Shown here: piece by piece, positions 21,877-29,467 of the stretch | Position numbering within the stretch: the stretch's first letter is position 1 | Layout: each line of letters starts with the position of its first letter | NCBI GenBank assembly: GCA_964599655.1 | Contig: CAZRGV010000059.1 | Span: 1 to 35,414, forward strand | Direction of reading: 5' to 3' | Length of the DNA stretch: 35,414 bases | Source of the DNA: CAZRGV01 sp964599655 | GTDB taxonomy: Bacteria > Planctomycetota > Planctomycetia > Isosphaerales > Isosphaeraceae | Notes under the pieces: generated by a model | Told to the model about the DNA's origin: nothing | Seen by the model: only the letters and a program-made list of their open reading frames with translations | Database searches by the model: none | Program-made: the position numbers and the translations under genes

Positions 21877-22352
21877 CGCCCCCCACTCGGCCCGGCGAAA
21901 ACAGGTTCATCCCTGGCCCGTCAATCGTTGCCCGCCGTCCGGAACGGCGTCGAGGAGCGGCCCTGGTGCTCGCGATGGTGGGACTGCTGCTGATCACGTT
22001 GATCTTCGGCACGATGCTCCGGCTCGCTCGCGACACCAGGCGCGTCGTTGTGGCCGAGCAACGGCGGCTCCAGGCGGAATGGCTCGCCGAGTCGGCCCTG
22101 GAACGCGCCTTCGCTCGACTGGCCCTCGATCCCTCCTACCAGGGCGAAACCTGGACCATCCCCGCCGACGTGCTCGGAGGTCCCGACGGCGGTACGGTCC
22201 TCATCGAGGTCGCGACGATCGACGGCAAACCGGCAGCCCGAACCGTCCGGGTCCAGGCCGATTATCCGAGCGAGGCATCCCGCCGCGCTCGCCAGACCAG
22301 AACGGCAACCATCCACCTGATCCCGCAACCGGGCTCGGAGGAAAAACCATGA
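21873..22352 (+). CDS. GspK/PilX-like minor pseudopilin, short
   Basis: A 159-residue protein. RRRGAALVLAMVGLLL (25-40) is a prepilin-like N-terminus without Glu at +5, a feature of GspK and PilX proteins. AEWLAESALERAFARL (about 68-83) matches the helix of PilX/GspK-type proteins. The large domain insertion of true GspK (about 300 residues) is missing, so it is a short form. It is coupled by ATGA overlaps on both sides. Confidence 0.7.
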   Translation: MTPPTRPGENRFIPGPSIVARRPERRRGAALVLAMVGLLLITLIFGTMLRLARDTRRVVVAEQRRLQAEWLAESALERAFARLALDPSYQGETWTIPADVLGGPDGGTVLIEVATIDGKPAARTVRVQADYPSEASRRARQTRTATIHLIPQPGSEEKP

Positions 22353-23197
22353 ATATGCGTCCATGCCAAAGGCCCCGCGAGGGCTTCACGCTCATCGAGC
22401 TGCTCGTCGTCATCGCCATCATCGGCGTCTTGATCGCGCTCCTGTTGCCCGCCGTTCAGGCGGCCCGCGAGGCCGCCCGTCGAGCCCAGTGCATAAACGA
22501 CATGATGCAGATCGGCATCGGCCTTCAAAACTACGAATCGGCCTTCCAGACCCTCCCGCCCGGCGTGGTCAACCCGACCGGCCCTATCGTCGAAAAACCC
22601 ACGGGTTACCATTATTCCTGGCTGGCCCAGATGCTTCCGTATATTGATCAGAGGAATGTGTACAACCACCTGAATTTTGCCGTCGGCGTTTACGCCCCTC
22701 AGAACGACACGACGAGAACGGCGCAGATCTCCATCTTCCTCTGCCCGTCCGATCCCTGGAACAAGGGCTTCGGCACCGTCGCCCAGACCAACTACGCCGG
22801 CAACCACAACGATACCGAGGCCCCGATTGCCGCCGACAACAAGGGCCTGCTCTTCCTCAACAGCCACGTCCGCACCGAGGACATCGAGGATGGCGCCTCG
22901 AACACCATCGCCTTCGGCGAGAAGTACGACGTCACTCGCACCGGCGTCGGCGACCTTGGCTGGGCCTCCGGCACCCGAGCCACCCTCCGTAATGGCGGCA
23001 CCGAAATCAACAAGCTACCGGTCCCTACCGCCAAGAACCCGACACCCGTCGGCGGTTTCGGCAGCCTGCATCCCGGCGGAGCCAACTTCGCTTTCGCCGA
23101 CGGCTCCGTCCATTTCATCAAGACCACCACGCCGCTGAACATCCTCCAGCGCATGCTCAACCGGGCCGACGGCGAGCTCATCCTGGAAACGCCCTGA
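22349..23197 (+). CDS. DUF1559 prepilin-like protein (H-X9-DG type)
   Basis: A 282-residue protein with the prepilin motif REG|FTLIELLVVIAIIGVLIA (cut after Gly12, Glu17 at +5) and the family continuation LLPAVQAAREAARR. The C-terminus carries SLHPGGANFAFADGSVHFI, the HPGGxxxxxxDGS pattern of the planctomycete-expanded DUF1559 family. These proteins are probably major pseudopilins or secreted surface fibres; their function is not established. The start at ATG 22349 overlaps the previous stop by four bases, placing a DUF1559 protein as the last gene of the secretion operon. That makes it a candidate substrate or fibre subunit of this very machine. Confidence 0.93.
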   Translation: MNMRPCQRPREGFTLIELLVVIAIIGVLIALLLPAVQAAREAARRAQCINDMMQIGIGLQNYESAFQTLPPGVVNPTGPIVEKPTGYHYSWLAQMLPYIDQRNVYNHLNFAVGVYAPQNDTTRTAQISIFLCPSDPWNKGFGTVAQTNYAGNHNDTEAPIAADNKGLLFLNSHVRTEDIEDGASNTIAFGEKYDVTRTGVGDLGWASGTRATLRNGGTEINKLPVPTAKNPTPVGGFGSLHPGGANFAFADGSVHFIKTTTPLNILQRMLNRADGELILETP

Positions 23198-23549
23198 GTT
23201 CCAACCCTCGGACGTGCAGCATCGGCTCGACCGGGCTTGCCCGGTCGATCGCGCCGCCCACGTCCCACTCCGCCACGCCCGACGCCGGCTCGCGCCTGGC
23301 GGACGCGGAAGCCCCCCCGCCATCATGCACGGTCGCAAGGAGTCCACGGAATCGCGCGTCACGAGGCGCTGAGCCTCGCCACCCCCCGCTCTCACCACCT
23401 CTCCCGCTGGCGATCTCCGATCTATTTCGTTTTAGATATCGTCATCCTGGCATGAATCTTGCACGCCCATCGCGTGGTCTTCAAGACGCAATGGGCGTCC
23501 ACATCCCTGCCTGTTGAGCATTCGCACACCAAGAAGGGAGTCTGAGGCC
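23198..23549. other. Intergenic region upstream of the repeat protein
   Basis: These 352 bases contain no supported gene. They hold an AT-rich patch (about 23425-23440), a sigma-54-like promoter (listed separately) and the ribosome-binding site GGGAG (23534-23538). Confidence 0.6.
23448..23463 (+). promoter_or_regulatory. Sigma-54-type promoter (-24/-12) for the repeat protein
   Basis: TGGCATGAATCTTGCA matches the consensus TGGCAC-N5-TTGCA at all but one defined position, and the GG and GC dinucleotides are separated by the required ten bases. It lies 86 bases before the ATG at 23550. Sigma-54 promoters need an activator ATPase; no enhancer-binding protein gene is in the window. Confidence 0.6.
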
Positions 23550-24824
23550 ATGACCAAGTGGCTCACACGCGAGACGCGCGCGCATCGCACCACGCGCATG
23601 GCGGTCTTGGAAGTCGCTACGCTGGAAGAACGGGCGCTTCTCTCGCCTCTCGCCGTCTTCCAACCGAACAATTCGACCTTCTACATCCAGGGCGAGGGAG
23701 CCAGGCAATTCGGCCAGGGAACGAAGTTCGGCGGCCAGCCGATTCCGGTTTCCGGCGATTACTTGGGCAACGGCAAGACCCAACTGGCTGTCTATCAACC
23801 GTCAACATCCACGTTCGACATCCAGGGTGTCGGCACCGTTCAGTTCGGCCAAGGAACCCGCTACGGCGGAAATCCGATTCCCATTCCGGCCGATTACCTG
23901 AACAACGGTAAAACCGAAGTCGCCGTGTTTCAGCCGTCCACATCAACCTTCTACATCCAGAACGTCGGCGCCATCCAGTTCGGCCAGGGAACCCTCTACG
24001 GCGGAAACCCGATTCCCGTCGTCGGCGACTTCACCGGCAACGGCAAAACCGAGATCGGCGTCTACCAGCCGTCCACATCGACCTTCTACATCCAGAACGT
24101 TGGCGCCATCCAGTTCGGCCAGGGAACCCTCTACGGCGGAAACCCCGTGCCGGCGATGCTGAATAACCCCGGCACAACGGTCACACCCACTTCGACCCTG
24201 ACCACAACGGCCACCGTGGAGGGCAAGCTCGGCCTGAACGGCTACTACGTCAGTCCCGTCAATGTCATCCTGACGGCGACCGACCCCAACTATGCGCCGA
24301 CCGACCTGACCACGTATTACCGCGTCGACGGCGGCCCCTGGGTCACGGGCAACAACGTCTCCCTGACCACCGACGGCACCCACCTGGTGCAGTACTACTC
24401 CACCGATCCAGGGGGCACCGTCGAGGCCATTCACGACCTGACCGTCTCCATCGACCAGACGCCGCCGGTGCTCACCGTGACGGCCAGTCCCACCTCCCTC
24501 TGGCCCCCCAACCACAGGACGGTCGCCGTGACCGTCTCCGGCATGGCCAGCGACGCCACCTCCGGACTCTCTTCCCTGTCCTACAGCGTCGGTGACAGTG
24601 AGGGCGAGGACGATTCGAGCGGCACGATCATGCCAAACGGTAACGGAACGTACTCGTTTGTCCTTGATCTCACCGCCAGTCGCAAGGGTCAGGACAAGCA
24701 AGGGCGTCACTATACGATCTCTGTCGTCGCCCAGGATCTCGCGGGCAATATCAGCACCGCCTCGGTCGTCGTGACGGTCCCCCACGACCAAGGGCACGGC
24801 GGCGGACATGGCCAGGGAAATTGA
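23550..24824 (+). CDS. Exported repeat protein: LExRxLLS motif, four 45-residue repeats, OmpL47-like and Ig-like C-terminus
   Basis: A 424-residue protein. The N-terminus has Thr/Arg-rich residues followed by LEERALLS (25-32), a motif seen near the start of many planctomycete surface proteins. Residues 34-213 are four 45-residue repeats of the form [LV]AVxQPSTSTFYIQ...FGQG...YGGNPIP..GDYxGNGKT, resembling FG-GAP/VCBS beta-propeller repeats with Asp-Gly-Asn-rich loops that may bind calcium. An OmpL47-like beta domain follows (YYRVDGGPW ... GTHLVQYYSTDPGGTVE), and then an Ig-like domain with LWPPNH. The tail is rich in His and Gly. A cell-surface adhesin or structural role is likely. The ATG at 23550 follows GGGAG. 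Confidence 0.82.
   Translation: MTKWLTRETRAHRTTRMAVLEVATLEERALLSPLAVFQPNNSTFYIQGEGARQFGQGTKFGGQPIPVSGDYLGNGKTQLAVYQPSTSTFDIQGVGTVQFGQGTRYGGNPIPIPADYLNNGKTEVAVFQPSTSTFYIQNVGAIQFGQGTLYGGNPIPVVGDFTGNGKTEIGVYQPSTSTFYIQNVGAIQFGQGTLYGGNPVPAMLNNPGTTVTPTSTLTTTATVEGKLGLNGYYVSPVNVILTATDPNYAPTDLTTYYRVDGGPWVTGNNVSLTTDGTHLVQYYSTDPGGTVEAIHDLTVSIDQTPPVLTVTASPTSLWPPNHRTVAVTVSGMASDATSGLSSLSYSVGDSEGEDDSSGTIMPNGNGTYSFVLDLTASRKGQDKQGRHYTISVVAQDLAGNISTASVVVTVPHDQGHGGGHGQGN
23649..24188 (+). repeat. Four tandem 135-base repeats within the surface protein gene
   Basis: Units lie at 23649-23783, 23784-23918, 23919-24053 and 24054-24188, the last degenerating after about 24150. Units 3 and 4 differ by a single base across the roughly 60 bases encoding FYIQNVGAIQFGQG, implying recent duplication or gene conversion. 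Confidence 0.88.
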
Positions 24825-24857
24825 CCTGAGCGACAAATCCCGGAGGATTCGCGAAAC

Positions 24858-24875
24858 CGCGAAGCGCGCTTCGCG
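24858..24875. other. Perfect 18-base palindrome between convergent genes
   Basis: CGCGAAGCGCGCTTCGCG is completely self-complementary. It lies 34 bases after the surface protein's stop codon and 24 bases before a stronger hairpin. It may be a cruciform, part of a bidirectional terminator, or a protein-binding site. Confidence 0.45.
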
Positions 24876-24898
24876 ACTTTGAGAATCCGACACGCTTC

Positions 24899-24927
24899 GG
24901 AGACGCCAACCCGCTGTTGGCGTCTCC
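24899..24927. terminator. Bidirectional terminator-like hairpin between convergent genes
   Basis: GGAGACGCCAAC (24899-24910) pairs perfectly with GTTGGCGTCTCC (24916-24927) around a five-base loop. It lies between the converging repeat-protein and ThuA-like genes, so it can serve both. A weak T-rich run (GTGTTTC) follows on the plus strand. Confidence 0.6.
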
Positions 24928-24971
24928 CTCGTGTTTCCCGGAATCGGACGCGTGCCCTGACTGGCGGCTCT

Positions 24972-25982
24972 TCAGTCCACGGACTTGAGCTGTGAAGGCG
25001 TGATGCCCTTCTTGTGCCCGCCCACGCCGATGGGGCTCGGCTTGTACTCGCCGACAAAATCGACGTTGCTCTTGCTCGGAATCCGATCCTCCATGCCGAT
25101 CGCCCAGTAGCAGGCATTGACCAACATCCGGCGAACGCCTTCATTGACGAAGTCGCCCCCGTGCCCCATCGTAGTCACGAACACGCGAGACGGCACTCCC
25201 GACGTTCCCGTGAAGGTCCTGATCCAGGCGATCGGAACCAGCGTCTTGGCGGGATTCGGCGCGTCGTCGGGACTCATCCCCTTGAGAACCTGCCCGAGGA
25301 CGATCGGCTTGCTATCGCCGGGCAGCGTCGTGATCGAATAAACATCCGATGGTCCCCAGATATTCTCAATTCCTTTGACGATCGGATGATCTTTCATCTC
25401 GTCGGGAATGAGACCGCGGGTGCTTTCCCGCTGATGCGCGCCATAGTGGTTGATCCACGTTTCCCCCAGAACCAGCCGGCCGAATCCTCCGGCGGGGTCC
25501 TTGCTCTGGAAGCTGTAGCGGGCGTAGGGGCTGTCCTTGTGCCTCGTGTAGTTGAACGCGTGCGTCGAGGTGCGCAACGCGACAATCGGCTTGCCCGAGT
25601 TGGCGTAATCAATAATATGCTTCATCTGCGAGTCGGGCAGCTCGCGAAACCGAGCGAACAGCACCAGCAAGTCGGCCGAGTCGAGCGCCTCGAGACCCGG
25701 GATGTTGTCGTGAATGGCCGGATTGATCGTGCCGTCCTTGGGGTCGATGGCGAACAGGACCTTGCAGGTAAAGCCGTGCCGCTCGGCGAGGATTTTGGCC
25801 AACTGCGGAATCAGCTCCTCGGAGCGGTACTCGTCGTCCGCCGCGATCAGGACGACCTGCTTCCCCTTGCCAGGTCCGTCTTTCCCCTCGAAGACGACCC
25901 ACGGATCATCCGCTCGAACATCCGAGCCCAGCAGGCCGGCGAGTACCGCGATCGCGGCGATATTCGGTCGATGAATGCTCAT
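24972..25982 (-). CDS. Exported ThuA-like (trehalose utilisation/glutamine amidotransferase-like) protein
   Basis: A 336-residue protein with a signal peptide ending near ADD (residues 1-24). From about 41 the sequence VVLIAADDEYRSEELIPQLAKILAERHGF looks like the first Rossmann strand and helix of a ThuA-type class-I glutamine-amidotransferase-like fold. ALDSADLLVLFARFRELPDSQM and GKPIVALRTSTHAF follow the fold's second and third strands. Planctomycetes have many such secreted proteins, often linked to sugar degradation; the reaction is unknown. ATG at 25982 was chosen because it starts the signal peptide directly. The frame also has ATG codons at 25994 and 26039, and the ribosome-binding site does not decide between them. 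Confidence 0.75.
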   Translation of the reverse strand: MSIHRPNIAAIAVLAGLLGSDVRADDPWVVFEGKDGPGKGKQVVLIAADDEYRSEELIPQLAKILAERHGFTCKVLFAIDPKDGTINPAIHDNIPGLEALDSADLLVLFARFRELPDSQMKHIIDYANSGKPIVALRTSTHAFNYTRHKDSPYARYSFQSKDPAGGFGRLVLGETWINHYGAHQRESTRGLIPDEMKDHPIVKGIENIWGPSDVYSITTLPGDSKPIVLGQVLKGMSPDDAPNPAKTLVPIAWIRTFTGTSGVPSRVFVTTMGHGGDFVNEGVRRMLVNACYWAIGMEDRIPSKSNVDFVGEYKPSPIGVGGHKKGITPSQLKSVD

Positions 25983-26039
25983 GATAGTTCTCATCCGTCT
26001 TGTTCTCGATGTCGATCCTGCCGTCGCACGGGCATCCAC

Positions 26040-26271
26040 GCGTTCTCGTTCGACGGGCCCGGGGTCGCGACGTCGCGAGCCCGAACCGCCCCGATCGCCC
26101 GCACTCCCGGCCCCATCATAACGGGTCGATACCGCGTCGTCGCCCGGTCAGTGGCCCGAGATCGCCGTGGCGAGCCCTCGACCACGTCCGGCTCCGGGAA
26201 TCCATGAGCAAACGCGGCGAAAACCCCGTAAGATCGCGGGATGATCCCAAACTTCGCGGGAGGAATTCGCC
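26040..26271. other. Divergent intergenic region, nothing specific recognised
   Basis: About 230 bases lie between the minus-strand ThuA-like gene and the plus-strand pectate lyase gene and must contain both promoters. GGGAGGAA (26257-26264) is the ribosome-binding site of the lyase. No sigma-54 or repeat element was seen. Confidence 0.4.
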
Positions 26272-27387
26272 ATGCGATGCTCGGAACCGTGGAACCTCGT
26301 CGGTATGGTCGGCTGGTCGTTGGTCGCGCTCGCGCTCGCGACGGAGGCAAACGCCGCGTCGCGCTTCCCCTGGAGTCAATATTCCAGGCGAGGCGACGAA
26401 TGGTATCTGAGTGACGAGGGTCAAAGAATCACGGCGAACGTCCTCTCCTGGCAATCGCCTCGAGGGAGCTGGCCGAAAAACCTCGATACGTCGGCCGAAC
26501 CGTACCAGGGGGATCGCGCCGACCTGAAAGGCACCTTCGACAACGGCGCGACCATCGGTGAGCTGCGGTTTCTGGCCAGGGCCTACCGGGCCAACCGCCG
26601 GCCCGAGCCTCGCGACGCGTTCCTCAAGGGGCTCGACCACATTCTCGACGCCCAGTACGCAAACGGCGGCTGGCCGCAGTTTTTTCCGCCAGGAACCGGC
26701 TATCAACGATACATCACCTTTAACGACGGCACCATGGTGGCCTTGATGGAGTTCCTCCGCGACGTGGCTCGCTCCGACGACTTCGCCTTTGTCGACGCCC
26801 CCAGACGGGCCGCCGCACTCAAGGCGTTCGACAAGGGCATCGACTGCATCCTGCGTTGCCAGGTGAAGGTCGGCAACAACCTCACCGTCTGGTGCGCGCA
26901 GCACGACGAGTCCACCTTCGAGCCCAGGCCCGCTCGAAGCTTCGAACCCGCCTCGCTCAGCGGCGGCGAAAGCGCGGGTATCCTCCGCCTCCTCATGAGC
27001 CTCGACGACCCCAGCCCCGAGGTCGCGCAGGCCATCGAGTGCGGCGCCCGCTGGTACGACTCCGTTCGCCTCGACGGCATCAAGCAGGTCACCGTCAACG
27101 GCGACAAGAAAATCGTCCCCGATCCCAAGGCCCCTCCGCTTTGGGCCAGGTTCTACGAGATCGGCACCAATCGTCCCATCTTCTGCGGCCGCGACAGCAT
27201 CCTTCACTACGACATCGCCGAGATCGAACCCGAACGACGCAACGGCTACGCCTGGTACGGAACCTGGGGCCGCGGCGTCGCCGAATCCTACCGAAAATGG
27301 GCCGCGCGCCACGCGAAACCGGGCAAACCCTCACCCGCTCCCGCAAAACCATCCGACCCCAATCCCCCACGAGAGGCAAAACCATGA
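26272..27387 (+). CDS. Secreted pectate lyase, polysaccharide lyase family 10
   Basis: A 371-residue protein with a signal peptide (1-29, ending ANA|AS). Family PL10 landmarks appear in order: LSWQSPRGSWPKN (58-70), TFDNGAT (88-94), NGGWPQFFP (131-139), YITFND (147-152), WCAQHDE (207-213) and RFYEIGTNRPIFCGRD (293-308). PL10 enzymes cleave polygalacturonate by beta-elimination using calcium. Length is normal for a single catalytic domain, followed by a Pro/Lys-rich tail (346-371). The start at ATG 26272 has GGGAGGAA at the right distance. The stop codon overlaps the start of the next gene. Confidence 0.92.
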   Translation: MRCSEPWNLVGMVGWSLVALALATEANAASRFPWSQYSRRGDEWYLSDEGQRITANVLSWQSPRGSWPKNLDTSAEPYQGDRADLKGTFDNGATIGELRFLARAYRANRRPEPRDAFLKGLDHILDAQYANGGWPQFFPPGTGYQRYITFNDGTMVALMEFLRDVARSDDFAFVDAPRRAAALKAFDKGIDCILRCQVKVGNNLTVWCAQHDESTFEPRPARSFEPASLSGGESAGILRLLMSLDDPSPEVAQAIECGARWYDSVRLDGIKQVTVNGDKKIVPDPKAPPLWARFYEIGTNRPIFCGRDSILHYDIAEIEPERRNGYAWYGTWGRGVAESYRKWAARHAKPGKPSPAPAKPSDPNPPREAKP

Positions 27388-28169
27388 GCCGTCATTCTCG
27401 GCGTGCGACGGCCGCACGCCTTCGCGCCTTGGTCCTCCCGCTGCTGTTCCTGGCGCCGACCATCGGCTGCAATGCACTCGCCCTGGTTGGCCCGACACTT
27501 CGAGGCAGCGGAACTATTGTGAGCGAAACCAGAAATGTTGGTCCGATCACATCGATCGAAATCATCGGGGCGATGCAGGCCCGCGTGAGCCCCGGCGAAA
27601 CACCCTCCCTCCAGATCGAGGCCGACGACAACATCCTGCCCCTGATCAAGACCGAAGTCCGAAACGGCCGGCTGGTCGCCCGCGTCGAGTTCCAGGGCAG
27701 CATCAACCCATCCAAACCGATCGCTCTCACTGTGACCACGCCAACCCTCAACGGCATCGCCGCTCATGGCGCCAGCAAGATCGACGCGACGGCCACTCCC
27801 GGCGAGCAATTCGCCATCGAGGTCAGCGGCGCCAGCGAGGTCAGGGTCGACGCGATCGACGTCTCCACACTCGTTGTTGACATCAGCGGTGCGGGGAAAG
27901 CCCAGGTCTCGGGCCAGGCGAACACCGTCACCCTGAGCAACTCCGGGGCCTCGAACCTCGACGCGACCCAACTGAAATCCGAATCGGCCAAGGTCAACCT
28001 CAGCGGCGCCTCAACGGCCGAGGTCGTCGTGTCCAGTTCCATCACGGGTGACCTCAGCGGCGCCAGCCGGTTGCGAGTGCACGGCAATCCCGCCAAACGC
28101 GACCTCGAGACCTCGGGCGCCTCCAACCTGAGCTTCGAGGCGGCAAAGACCTTATCCGAAAAAGAATGA
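27384..28169 (+). CDS. Putative lipoprotein with a GIN domain (DUF2807)
   Basis: A 261-residue protein with an Arg-rich N-terminus, a hydrophobic stretch and a lipobox LAPTIGC (Cys29). The rest is a long beta-helix-like GIN/DUF2807 domain: IEIIGAMQARV, LQIEADDN, then repeated strands with GAS or SGAS motifs (HGASKID, VSGASEVRV, SGAGKAQV, NSGASNLD, LSGASTAEV, LSGASRLRV, SGASNLSF) spaced about 20 residues apart. DUF2807 proteins are thought to be adhesin-like surface domains. The ATG at 27384 overlaps the stop of the pectate lyase gene by four bases, so the two are translationally coupled. That pairing of a secreted lyase and a surface lipoprotein is unusual. Confidence 0.82.
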   Translation: MSRHSRRATAARLRALVLPLLFLAPTIGCNALALVGPTLRGSGTIVSETRNVGPITSIEIIGAMQARVSPGETPSLQIEADDNILPLIKTEVRNGRLVARVEFQGSINPSKPIALTVTTPTLNGIAAHGASKIDATATPGEQFAIEVSGASEVRVDAIDVSTLVVDISGAGKAQVSGQANTVTLSNSGASNLDATQLKSESAKVNLSGASTAEVVVSSSITGDLSGASRLRVHGNPAKRDLETSGASNLSFEAAKTLSEKE

Positions 28170-28182
28170 CTTTATAAATTTA
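28170..28182. other. AT-rich palindrome between convergent genes
   Basis: ATAAATTTAT is a perfect palindrome inside a 13-base spacer that separates the stop codons of the GIN lipoprotein (+) and the GspE ATPase (-). It is the only spacer between the two convergent genes, so any terminator must involve it. Confidence 0.45.
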
Positions 28183-29418
28183 TTATCTTACGTCTGACAC
28201 AACCCCGTCCGCCCGGTCCGAAACGCCCAGCACGCGGCGCGCCTCGGCCGGGCTGGTCCGTCCCGCCTCCACGGCCTCGATCGCGCGCTCCCATCGCGTG
28301 ATCATGCCCGCGCGAATCGCCGCCTCCTCGATCCTCGCCACATCGTCCCGAGTCAGGATCTCCCGCCCCACGTCCCCTCGCTCGGGAACCAGCATCTCCG
28401 CCAGCACCGCCCGACCCCGGTAACCCGTCCCCGAACAGGCGTCGCAGCCCACCGGCCTCCGAGCCCGTTTCACCGGCAAGCCGAGGAATTGAATCGGATC
28501 GGTCTCCTCGCAGGCGCAAGCGCAGAGGCGGCGCACCAACCGCTGGCAAATGACCGCCCGAAGCCCGCTCCGAAGCACATACGGTTCAATGCCCATATCC
28601 AGCAATCGTCCCACGACTCCCGCCGCGCTTCCCGCGTGGAACGTGCTGAGCACGAGGTGGCCGGTCAGCGAGGCCCCAAAGGCCCCCTCGGCTGTCCCCC
28701 GGTCCCGAATCTCGCCAACCCCGATCACCTCCGGGTCCTGCCGCATCAACGACCGAAGTCCCACCGCCAGGTCGAACCCCGCCGACGGATTCACCTGCGA
28801 TTGCGCGACACCAGGAACCGCGACCTCGACCGGATCCTCCAGCGTCGCCAGGCTCCGACGCCCCTCCGTGGTCGCCACCAGCTCCCTCAGACACGCATAA
28901 AGCGTCGTCGTCTTCCCGCTGCCGGCCGGCCCCGCCAGCAAGATCGCGCCCGACGTTTCATTCAGAAGTCGCGCGAGCATATCCTCGATCTCGCCCGGCA
29001 AACCAAGGTCGGCCAGCCGGCGGTATTGCCCCGGGTCGGCGAACAGGCGCACCACCGACTTCTCGCCATGTAGCGTCGGAAACGTGCTCACGCGCATCTC
29101 GATATCGCCGGGAGCCCCGCGAACCCGACCCTCCTGGGGCACGTCGGTTCGATATGTGAGCAGATCCGCCATCACCTTGAGCCGCGCCGCGACGTTGGGA
29201 GAAAGCGCCGAGGGAAACGTCGCGACCAGGTGCAACACGCCGTCAACCCGCCAGCGCATCTCCAGCCCCTCGGCCGTCGGCTGAAGGTGCACGTCGCTGG
29301 CCCCCGCGCGCCTCGCCTCGGCCAGCGCCAGGTCCACCAGCTCGGTCACATGCTTCGGGCTCCTCGGATCGAGAGCCGCCAGCGTCCGCCGAAACGGTTC
29401 TCCCAGCGCGTGCGGCAT
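28183..29418 (-). CDS. GspE/PilB-type secretion ATPase
   Basis: A 411-residue cytoplasmic ATPase. The N2-like domain (about 22-130) includes ASDVHLQP (40-47) and RWRVDG (55-60). The core carries Walker A GPAGSGKT (163-170), Walker B VIGVGEIRD (231-239) and His box TGHLVLSTFHA (252-262). A zinc site of the GspE type is present: Cys299, 301 and 303, and Cys325 and 328. The usual N1 domain (about 150 residues) is absent. The frame continues to 29466; ATG 29418 was chosen because AGGAG lies upstream at about 29430-29434. It is the last gene of the minus-strand operon and is convergent to the secretion operon. It is the only GspE in view and therefore the likely motor for the three GspF platforms. 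Confidence 0.92.
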   Translation of the reverse strand: MPHALGEPFRRTLAALDPRSPKHVTELVDLALAEARRAGASDVHLQPTAEGLEMRWRVDGVLHLVATFPSALSPNVAARLKVMADLLTYRTDVPQEGRVRGAPGDIEMRVSTFPTLHGEKSVVRLFADPGQYRRLADLGLPGEIEDMLARLLNETSGAILLAGPAGSGKTTTLYACLRELVATTEGRRSLATLEDPVEVAVPGVAQSQVNPSAGFDLAVGLRSLMRQDPEVIGVGEIRDRGTAEGAFGASLTGHLVLSTFHAGSAAGVVGRLLDMGIEPYVLRSGLRAVICQRLVRRLCACACEETDPIQFLGLPVKRARRPVGCDACSGTGYRGRAVLAEMLVPERGDVGREILTRDDVARIEEAAIRAGMITRWERAIEAVEAGRTSPAEARRVLGVSDRADGVVSDVR

Positions 29419-29467
29419 GACGAGTCGAACTCCTATCGAACAATCTCCGAACTCAAAGTACCTCAAA

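Noticed and set aside
23649..24188. Regular 135-base repeats considered as a CRISPR-like array
   Set aside because: The units are contiguous, in frame and coding, without spacers; no cas genes are present.
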